From Pocillopora verrucosa (Eukaryota; Cnidaria; Anthozoa; Scleractinia; Pocilloporidae): a DNA stretch of 64,000 nucleotides. The notes beneath the pieces are model-generated. The model was not told the origin of the DNA and made no database searches. It was given only the letters and a program-made list of their open reading frames with translations. Location of the stretch: assembly GCF_036669915.1 (NCBI RefSeq), contig NC_089324.1, positions 2,133,744 through 2,197,743 on the forward strand, read 5' to 3'. The position numbers and the translations under genes are program-made. Positions 55,401 through 64,000 of this stretch are shown here, one piece after another; within the stretch, counting starts at the first letter, position 1; each line of letters starts with the position of its first letter.

Positions 55401-58400
55401 TGGGTTCGTAGGCCTATTCGTAGACTATTCTTGCTATGCTCGAGTTATAGTTATATAAAAAAGAATTCATTTTTGTTCTATTTATGTCGCTGCAGTTCTT
55501 TCCTTCCTTTTAAACAATAATTCAGGTAAGGTCATCATGTCAAAGACGCCATTAGAAATAATGGAGACTGGAGTACTATATATGGATCACCGTTTCAACT
55601 TGCATTTTGATTTGAGACGTGTAGTACATTATCTGTGAACGCTTTTCGAGTAAAATACTCGATCGAAGATGTCGTATTCATTTGGTGTGATTTAAGGCTC
55701 CAACGTACATGTGTGTAACCGAATGTGAACAAAAAGGGGCGGCAGAAGAAGGCTTGATAAAAAGGGGAAAAGAAAAGAAGTATTAGGTACAAGTTTATTA
55801 AAGGACTGCATGAAAAAATATGAGTTCAATTTTTTCTTCTGCTTAGGCTCTTTTGTTGGAGAAAAGGGTTGACTGTCTATTCTTCATGCGAATATATAGT
55901 CTGAATATTGTGGTCAATAGGAATACATTTATATGTCTTTTAAGCCTGAAAAAGTGTTTTGGTTGACCGAAATGTTTTGAATTTTTATAGGTTGAAACGT
56001 GAAGGGGGAAAACCGACGCATCACATACCTTTATTTCGTTTCTAAAATCTGTGACATCCCATGTGCTTAATTTATGTGCTTCTTTAAGAAGTTGGGTGGT
56101 TCCTTCATTTCCAAATGCAAACAGCTGATCCATAAACTCTCCTTCGCCAACAAGTTTTGGAGCACCAACGGTATTTGGGACTGTCACGTCCCTGCAGTGA
56201 TACTTTAAAATTTGATGAAGTGGATGAGAGGACGACAGGGTGCGTTTCAATACCACGCAAAATGGCTCCATCAAAAAATGAACCTTGTAAGACAAGCATT
56301 ATGGTTAAACGTCGTGTGGTATAACTACTTTAAAACAAATCTATAAGAAATTTTCGATATAACGCGCGCTTTGATTGGTTGAAATAGCGTGCTCTATGAG
56401 AGTTTATATAATAAGCTCAGTTATGCACGCATTCTGATTGGTTCTCACTTATGATCTATTGGAGGACAGACGAATAGATGACGTCATCATTAAAATTTTT
56501 TTAAAATTCTTAATATATAAAACAAATAGATTCCAAGTTGCCGTGCGTCTGTTCAGTAATAGATCACAGAGGACGTCAAAATGTGGTAAGAACATCAGTG
56601 ACACACTCGGCTGCGCCTCGTGTGCCACTTTTTTGTTCTTACCACATTTTGACGTCATCTCTGATCTATTACTGAACAGACGCACGGCAACTTGGAATCT
56701 ATTTGTTTTATATATTTAAAGGTGTTTAAAATGCTAGTAAATTGCAAGTAAAGAAACGTTTCCGTCAAACTGCCGATGAAAATACAGCACTCGAGTAGCG
56801 AAATAAACTAGTGTCTCTCGACCTAACGAACTCTTTAATAAGTGGCGCTTCATTCATCACAGACGAAGTAATTACACTGTAAATGTAAAAATCAGCGAAA
56901 GGAAACAACACATGAGCTGTCTGCGTTTCTGAAAAAACGAGCTTTATTTTTGTGAAGATGTCGATAAAAGAGTATTGAAAAGCTTGCGTGAGGAGCGTAC
57001 GCTCGTTCACCACAATAGCGATCTACGGTCATCTCAGCGGAGCAAACCTCAACAGTTACAATGCTCACTGTTCTAGTGATCCGTTTAACGATTGCTCTTG
57101 CATTCTCCCGATGTTCTGGGTGAAGCAGCTCAGTTGTTTTGCCCTTGTCGCCATTTCGGGCAATCCCTTTGCTGCCGTAAATTGTTCATCATTTCAAACT
57201 CAGCTCAGCAAATTAAAAAGTTTCAACAAAAGCTTCGAGCTCTTTCTTTCGCAATACGCCACAATTCAGCCGGATTTCATCGAACAATTGCCTTTTCCGA
57301 TCCTATTTTTTGCATTAAATCGAAGGCACCCGTGGAATTTCCAGGAGTGCCTATAAAAAATTTCTAGTTGTGACATACCTTGCCAAGATGCTCCACAATT
57401 TGTGCATATCCGAGATCTGTAACCTGGACATTCAATTTGGCCAACATCCAGTTGTCATCATCATCAGGAGTGTATACAGATGAATCTGATGAGGAAAAGA
57501 TGTTAGCTCAGCCAACTGGTTATTTCATTTACTATTTGCAAAACGGTACTAGATTTATTACTATGTACCTATACTTCATACTGTCTACATGATTCATCCC
57601 AACTTAACAGACAGTTTAAATCAGACAGCAGATCTTTTTTTTTTTTCGTTGACTGACTTCCTCTTTCCTATAATTTCGTTCTTTTCAGGCTATTTTGACC
57701 TGCTTTTTTCCCTCAAAGTGATTTTTACCTGACTCAGAAATAATCCCATAACTACTTGGCCAGCAGTTTAGTCGCTTAAAAAAAAAGGAAATATAAAATG
57801 ATCACATTGCCCAAACTATTCGATTTCCGAAGTACGGCGAAACAAGGCTAACAAGATTATGGCGGAAAGGTAATGTTTAGTAAATATTAACTTCCTAAAT
57901 CTTTAATACACTGAACCTGGAGTGTAGTCCATTTGGATGGCTACAGGGACAAGATCATTGGTTTTTGTCAGGAAATCTTGCTTAGACGCAAACAGAGCAA
58001 TGGGCGAGAGTGTGTCCCACATTGTCCTGTTGGGATCATTGTCAGTAAGGTCCACTTTTTCTCTGGGTAGGTCGTCACACAACTCGTAACGAAGAATGTA
58101 GACTCGACCCTGATAAATGGCCTGAAAACAAAAGATAGATAAATAAATTGATTAAAATTTATAAATAATTAGACAAATTAGTAAACGAATAGAGAAATAA
58201 ATATCAAAACTGAACTTTAGAATGGAGCTTTTCTCCAAACCCACTAGTTAAGCGACAGTTCTGGACTTAGTCTGTGTCCCCCCACGCAATTAGTCGGCTT
58301 AATTTACAAAAAAATAAAAATTATAATACCTTTGTTCTAAAGTTAAGCGCTTTAATAAGAAACTTTCCTTCGAACTGGTGCGGCTTAAGAAGTTGTATTT

Positions 58401-61400
58401 TAAAGCCTTTGGCTTTTATGTTTTGGACGGTAATAATACCTCTTCTAACGTGTCATCGCTTCCCAAAGCTTTTTGAACAGCACCTTCCCAGTCAAATTCT
58501 GGATTCAGTGTTTTATAGAGTGTGTCCCAATCCAACCCTACTGGACCTGGATGAGGATAAAGGAATGATTGAAGGAAACAATGTAGGACATGTGCACACT
58601 TATTTTTATTTGCATTCGTTCCTGTCTTGTTATTATTGTTATCATCATCATCATCACCACCGTCATCATCATCATCATCATCATCATCGTCATTATTATC
58701 ATTATATTCAATATGACTATTATCATCATAATGATTACCCTTTATCATCATCATCATCATCATTACCATCACCATCATCCATATAATCATAATAAATATC
58801 AGCTTTCTTGCCATAATCACTAGAAGATGGATGACAGTTATTTACATTGTTCTTTCCATATCATTACTGCTGAAAGAAAGTGTAAGAGCCGGCAAAGAGC
58901 CAGCGTTTGAAAAAACCTATCGAGTACGATCCAAAGTTGAAAAGTGGCTAAAAAAAGTTATCAATGTTTTTCTGTAACTTGAAAGATGGTAATTGTTCTT
59001 CTAGCGACACCATTATTAAAGGAAGTTTTACCAGCTTTGAGAGTCACTCGTCTCAGTGACATAGGGTTGATTCCTGCCAGACGCTGTTGAGTGAAGAACC
59101 TGTCACTTATCCACGTAGTCTTGTCGTCAATAAAGGCTTCGTACTTCGATGGCCGCCTGTTATTAACCTTGAAGAAAAAAACACAGAGGTTTGTTCTACG
59201 ACTGAAGAATTCTTAGTCGCCAGTTCGAGTGATTCAGTACATAAGCTAAATCACATGCTATACATGTATGTGTATAGCTTACCTAAGCTTTCGTTTAAAG
59301 CTGGTGTTGTATATTTTTTTGTCCATTAGCTTACACCAAGAAGCTTTGTCCGTCCATACTGACCATTAAATCTTAGTAGCAGTAATAGCTACAGAGGTGG
59401 GATAGAGTACTAGTAGTAGTACTAGTAGTAGTAGTAGTACTACTACTAGTAGTAGTAGTAGTAGAAGTGGTAGTAGTAGTAGTAGTAATAGTAGTAGTAG
59501 TAGTAGTAGTACTAGTAGTAGTACTAGTACTAGTACTAGTAGTAGTACTAGTACTAGTACTAGTAGTAGTAGTAGTAGTAGTACTAGTAGTAGTAGTACT
59601 AGTAGTAGTAGTAGTAGTAGTAGTAGTACTAGTAGTAGTAGGAATAAACTTTATTTGCATGACCATGACATTTTACAGTGTTGCAAAAGGAAAACTGATT
59701 AATAACAAAACAAGGCTAATAATACTCTAATATTCTTCTTAGATACATTTCTTTTATTTGATATCGATAATGTATTACGTATATTTATACATGTGGATAT
59801 AAACTTTATAACTATCTTAGTTACGCTGCAGTCATTAGAATTCATAAGAAGGTTTAAGCTTTCGTAGGTCGATTTTCTTTCGATGTCAGGTATTATTTCA
59901 TTGATTCGATTTAAGAAATTTTGTCACTGCAAAGTGTATCTATTGCACTGAAACAAGAAATTATTTTCATTTTCTACTTGATTTGATTTGCACAATGGGC
60001 AAAATCTCCATTATCTGGGTATATTATCATATCGACCAACTTCAATCATAAGTTTGTGATTACTAATCCTAAACTTCACTAAAGTTCGTCTCTCATTAAA
60101 ATTTCTCAGCTGGTGTAAATAATCAGATAAAGAGTCTTCCTCTTTAAAAACTTTGTAAAATTCAATTTTTTCAGAATGTTTAAGGCTATGGCGCCAGAAA
60201 AATATATATTTTTCTTTTATAGTAGTTGTATATTGCTAATTTGATCGTTATCAAAAGATTCAGGACCTAAGTTAGATGAACGGTATTGTGCTATCATGCT
60301 CATAAAATTGGAATAAAATCCCGAGTTATAAAAGAGATGTAGATTCTTCGACATAAGAAAAGATTGTTTTACTATAGATTCATCATCTTTGTTTTTTAAA
60401 TAAACAAAATATTTCGTAATTTTTTCATTAATTGGAATAGTTAGAGGTAATCTTCCAAGTTTAGCTCTACAGGCTAAGTTCGAGGCCTTATTGTTTACTT
60501 CTTGGTAACGTTTGCTGAACTGGAGATGAATTTTTTCTATCGGGGAACTATCCCATTTTTTGAAATCCTGTTTAGTATACATACCCCATACCTCACTGTT
60601 GTAGCTTAAGATCGGAAATATCATAGTGTCAAAAATCTGCAATGCTGTATTAGGGTGAAGTCTATCAAGAAGTGTATGTTTTCGTATACTGGAGAATGCG
60701 TGTAAGGCTTTTTCTTTTAAGTGTTCGGTTGCAAGGGTAAAGTTTCCAGTTGGAGTTAAACGTGTGCCTAAATAGGTGTATTCTTGAACAATTTCAATTG
60801 CCTCGAAGCCTATCTTGAAACTTATATCAACGGATTTCCTTCAGCGTTTTTGAAATCTCATTGTTTTAGTTTTTTCGGAGTTATTTGAAGCATCCATGCT
60901 TTGTAATATTAAGAAAGCGTATTCAAACAGTTTTGCAATGCTATTTTGGATCTTGATAGGATAATCAAATCATCTACATATAATAATGAATTTATTTTGG
61001 TTCTCAAAAAGCAAAGAATTTCAGACCGAAAAATCTCTGCAACTCGACGAACTAACACTGAATCCCGACAAAGCATCGTTTTGGAGTTGTTTGAAATCTA
61101 GGAACGATACTGTCGCCCAAAATGCTCCCGCCCCAATCTCGGAAGAAACTTGGCTAAAACGCTTTCAATCTTTACATTCTAATGAATGAAGAAGTCTATA
61201 CAGAGCTACAGTCATTAAGAAAAACTTAACTATTTAAATCATGAGATAAGCAAGAAATACGTCAAGCAGTGAAGAAATTGAAAAATAAGAAATCTCCCTT
61301 CTTTGACAAAATAAGAAGAAAAAAAAAAAAGAAACGAAATGATCAAATCGAGCCTTGAATCACTTCTGCCTATTTACATCAAACTTTTAACCTCATTTTA

Positions 61401-61967
61401 CAATGTGGAAAAATACTAGATATTTGGTGTCAAGGCCTTATAAGCCCAATCTATAAATCGGGTGACAAGAGTGACCCAACAAACTATATAGGCAATGTGT
61501 ATCTAGTTGCCAGTAGTATGTAGTAGTAGTATTATGTAGTAGTAGTAGTATGTAGTAGTAGTAGTAGTAATCAACAAACAAACAAACAAACAAACAAACA
61601 AAAAGTTAGTCATACCCCTCCAGCCATCGCAGACATTTCAAAGAACTTTGACAAAATCCGGTAGTTGACGTTGTGGCTCATTTCTTTATCGGTGGTTTTA
61701 TTGAACAAACTATTGTAAACGATACCGCTTAAGTCGGCGGTAAGGACAGTTTGAAGGTATCCCTCTAAATAAAACCTTGTGAAGGGATTTATGAAATCAC
61801 GACCAATTAGTGTCAGCGGGTCCAATTTTAACAGAGCGTATCCATAGGGGCTAAATTTCAACTTCCATTTTCCTTTCATCTCGAGAAGTTCCATAAACCT
61901 CTTGACTTTGCAAACAAAGTTACTCCTTTGAGGAAGAGAGACACTGCATTCCAGAAGCAATCCGAGC
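52461..61967 (-). CDS. Lipoxygenase, C-terminal part, ten exons, N-terminus outside window
   Basis: Exons (minus, 5' to 3'): 61967-61616 (probable), 59156-59032, 58546-58440, 58121-57917, 57485-57379, 56283-56029, 55269-55163, 54482-54389, 53776-53558, 52694-52461. The last nine join in phase to 484 codons. Lipoxygenase marks: DRFFTQQRLAGINPMSLRRV; GRVYILRYEL; LVPVAIQMDYTP; iron-binding helix with EHLGKVH (HxxxxH) across an exon junction; SSHPLHQILKYHC; KRGVDDKKLLPYYPYRDDGE; and SVQHAAVNYPLTDYG with the His and Asn ligands. The C-terminus is PRWLPNGVQT, where the family normally ends in Ile, whose carboxylate binds iron. It would oxygenate polyunsaturated fatty acids. No fused allene oxide synthase domain is in the window. 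The first exon's phase clashes by one base. Confidence 0.88.
56508..56722. mobile_element. Foldback MITE (~210 bp near-perfect palindrome) in a lipoxygenase intron
   Basis: AAACAAATAGATTCCAAGTT, CCGTGCGTCTGTTCAGTAAT and CGTCAAAATGTGGTAAGAAC in the left arm are matched by their complements in the right arm. The centre (ACACTCGGCTGCGCCTCGTGTG) is itself palindromic. Arms ~90-100 bp. Confidence 0.9.
58625..58775. repeat. CAT/ATC trinucleotide microsatellite in a lipoxygenase intron
   Basis: Long runs of ATC interrupted by single substitutions. They create low-complexity His/Met/Asp open frames on both strands that are not genes. Confidence 0.95.
59404..59641. repeat. AGT/ACTAGT microsatellite at the 3' end of a LINE
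   Basis: About 235 bp of AGT units with interspersed ACTAGT palindromes. On the minus strand it directly follows the LINE end AATAAAGTTTATTC, so it is the (CTA)n tail, or the target, of the LINE. Confidence 0.92.
59642..61500 (-). mobile_element. LINE (CR1/L2-like style), 5' part inverted (twin-priming structure)
   Basis: 59642-60985 reads on the minus strand as the 3' part of a LINE: MIFPILSYNSEVWGMY, SKRYQEVNNKASNLACRAKL, and further upstream in broken frames KALQNCLNTL-like RT sequence. 60986-61500 reads on the plus strand as the earlier RT region of a LINE: ELTLNPDKASFWSCL, then frames with KKLKNKKSP, QGLISPIYKSGDKSDPTNY. An inverted 5' segment joined to the 3' segment is what twin priming leaves. 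Multiple stops and frameshifts make it inactive. Confidence 0.75.
60217..60642 (-). pseudogene. LINE reverse transcriptase C-terminal fragment
   Basis: 141-codon fragment with FDTMIFPILSYNSEVWGMY and SKRYQEVNNKASNLACRAKL, typical of the region after the RT core in animal LINEs. The 5' continuation is in other frames. Confidence 0.7.
61497..61606. repeat. AGT and AAAC microsatellites
   Basis: AGTAGT/ATGTAGT units at 61497-61568, then (AAAC)n at 61571-61602. It flanks the LINE on the side opposite to 59404-59641. Confidence 0.92.
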
Positions 61968-62229
61968 CTTAAAAAGAAAAGATTATTTGCGTGACTATAA
62001 ACTTTACAGTATTGCTAAAGCTTATACAATTATTCTAAGTTGTATTCGAAAATCAAATTACATCGATAACAATTCGTCTTGAAAATTGAAGCAAGATGTA
62101 ATAAATCTTAATTCTAAATTACGAACATAATTAGAAAAATTCATTAATTCTGTGGTGTGTTGATTGACAGGTGACTGCCTAATATTTGGAATCAAAGTCT
62201 GTATTTAATTGTAAAAAGTATACCTTATT

Positions 62230-64000
62230 AATGAGTATTTGGAACAGTGGAAAAGAAAATGGATTTCGTCTTCGATCTGATTAATTAGATCCTCAGACTT
62301 GGCAGAGTCAATAATCTGTAGAGATTTGGTTGTATCTGCCAAGTTCAATCATGAGTTTTTGATTGCTTCTGCGTGGTTCAGTTAAGACCCTTCTTTCAGA
62401 TGTTCTTGTAGTTAGGTCTAGATAATATAATGTGGAGGAGCATATTCGATTTTAAAAATTATATAAAATCCTAGTTTTTGAGAATGGTGAAGGGTTTGTT
62501 GCCAATATGAAATATATTTCTGTTTCATTAAACTTACGAAGTTTCTGATTTCAGCGGCGTCTAATAAATCAGGGTCTTGGTGACTAAGATTAAAGTATTC
62601 GGACATCTCCATAAGCCTAGAGTGAAAGCTATTTTTACCAGAGGCGTGAAGATCTAATGACATCAAGAAGACTGTTTAACAATGGAGTCTTCGTGTTTAC
62701 TTTGGGGTTATAGAATGTCTAGGTATCATTTGCAAAACTGTAGATGCGTTTTTTTTTCAATTTGTGAGTTATCCCACGCCTTAAATTTAGACTTAGTTTA
62801 CACAACCCAGATTTCAATGTTGTAAGTCAGAATCGGGGAGATCATTGTATCAAAATTTTAATATGGTTTGAGCTTGCTAAAATCCGTGTATCTTCTTAGA
62901 CTGAAAAGAGCATGAAGTGCTTTCTCTTTTAGGTGGTCAAAAGTTACTGAAAAATTTCCTTATGAAGAAATTCGAGTTTTTAAGTACGTATACACGGTGC
63001 TCTTGCACAACATCAATAATTTGGTTATCTATATAAAATCAAAATTCAGTGCGTTTTCTTGCGCGTTTTTTAAATAACACAATCTTGTTTTGGTTTTTTT
63101 TTGGGAGGGGGGATTTATACTTAATATCTACGAGCTGCAGTAGGAAGATAGTGTTAAGACAATTTTGTAGTCCTGTTTTAGATCGCGATAATATGATCAA
63201 ATCATCTGCAATGTAGAAGGGAATTTAATTTTTCGCCGTTTGGTAGAACAAAAGGGTCAGATAAAGTATGTTGAAAGGAGAATGGTAGATTAATGATACA
63301 AAGATTAAAGAGCAATGGACTTAAAATACAATCATGGCGTACACCTCTTGCTTACTGAAAGGATCTTGTTTTCTTTTGACCAGTTTTGATTGAACATGAA
63401 GATTTGGAATAAAGGCTCTTAATCAAACTATAAAAGCAGCCTCACAGATTGATCGTGCCAGACTGAGTCAAAAGCCTTCCTGAAATAACAAAACAAGCAC
63501 AGACTTTTTCATTGTGATTATGATCGCGTTTGTCTATCAAAGTTCGTTGTGTAAAAATATGGTCTGCTGTACAATTTTATTGGTAGAAAGCTAATCTGAG
63601 ATTTGTGAAGTATATTACGAGAAACGACACGCTCTAGAAGTCTTTGGTATAAGATGGAGCAAAAAAGTTTTCCCAGGCAGCTTGAAACACAGATACCACG
63701 GTAATTGGACGGGTTACTTCTTCCACGTACCTGATTTATAAATCGGTGAAATGAGACCACCACACCAGGCCTGAGGCATGGTGCCCGAATAAATAATTGC
63801 ATTAACAAGTTTGTATTATACGAGCAACATATCATTAAGACTGGCGTTAATCATTTTATTTTTAATTTTATCTAAAAAGGGAGATTTTATATTCTTCAAT
63901 TTTTTAACAGCTGTGCGTATTTCATTTTCGGTAATCAAGTAATCTAAACGACGAGACTGCTTTTTTACGATCTTCTTGTTCCCGTAATTCATCACAAATG
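62230..64000 (-). mobile_element. Second LINE copy of the same kind, degraded, running off the window
   Basis: Read on the minus strand. 63518-63835 holds an RT block (SNPSNYRGICVSSCLGKLF, LLERVVSRNILHKSQISFLP). 62418-62666 holds the C-terminal end (HSRLMEMSEYFNLSHQ, EIRNFVSLMKQKYISYWQ). Frames between them are broken, so it is a pseudo-copy. It lies in or upstream of the lipoxygenase gene in the same orientation. Confidence 0.75.

Noticed and set aside
58416-58823. Met/Asp- and His-rich open frames around 58.4-58.8 kb
   Set aside because: Produced by the CAT/ATC microsatellite and the adjoining lipoxygenase exon in other frames.
59373-59730. Thr/Ser-rich or Val-rich ORFs
   Set aside because: Translations of the AGT microsatellite.
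52461-62000. A fused allene oxide synthase-lipoxygenase, as known in some corals
   Set aside because: Only lipoxygenase exons are visible. The region upstream is LINE-filled and runs off the window, so a fusion cannot be claimed.
1-64000. CRISPR arrays, operons, ribosome-binding sites, rRNA
   Set aside because: The window is clearly eukaryotic; the repeats lack CRISPR spacing, and no rRNA was seen.

Overview
This is eukaryotic nuclear DNA. It has AT-rich, intron-dense genes with GT-AG introns, no operons, and heavy loads of SINE, MITE, LINE and Penelope-like repeats. The gene content fits a cnidarian, most likely an anthozoan such as a stony coral: an animal lipoxygenase of the coral type, a secreted PAN-EGF-TLDc protein, an animal SLC52 riboflavin transporter and an animal DNAJB11/ERdj3. 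The taxon is an inference from gene style, not proven.

Layout. 0-2.1 kb: last five exons of an RS-rich (splicing-factor-like) protein on the + strand. 2.1-5.3 kb: intergenic DNA with tRNA-derived SINE pieces. 5311-11363: a DNA transposon with ~175 bp terminal inverted repeats. It carries a broken gene for an XPG/FEN1-like PIN nuclease fold plus a Cys-rich CXC domain. A Penelope-like element (PLE) head-to-head dimer is inserted in it (7647-10786, perfect 14 bp target duplication), and a LINE fragment is inserted in the PLE. 12.0-16.1 kb: complete three-exon SLC52-type riboflavin transporter (+). 19.2-25.9 kb: complete nine-exon DNAJB11 (-), convergent with it. 26-31 kb: repeat-rich, with a PLE relic and a TIR element that has captured a ~610 bp piece of DNAJB11. 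31.7-40.4 kb: a twelve-coding-exon secreted gene (-) with signal peptide, PAN/apple, fibrinogen-like start, two EGF and four TLDc domains, part of it expanded by tandem duplication. 40.4-48.2 kb: tandemly duplicated non-coding DNA derived from the 5' end of that gene, interrupted by another PLE with an 11 bp target duplication. 48.2-52.4 kb: intergenic. 52.5-62.0 kb: C-terminal part of a lipoxygenase gene (-). 59.6-64 kb: LINE copies, one apparently twin-primed, and AGT microsatellites.

The host genes are independent and do not form a pathway: riboflavin uptake, ER folding, a secreted multidomain protein and oxylipin synthesis. The exon models were built by hand from splice sites and reading phase. 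SLC52A, DNAJB11 and the TLDc gene all close in frame from start to stop, which is strong internal support. The most interesting points are the PIN-nuclease/CXC transposon, a lipoxygenase whose C-terminal iron-ligand residue reads Thr instead of the usual Ile, probable GC-AG introns in duplicated TLDc exons, and hammerhead-like hairpins at the ends of several PLE relics.
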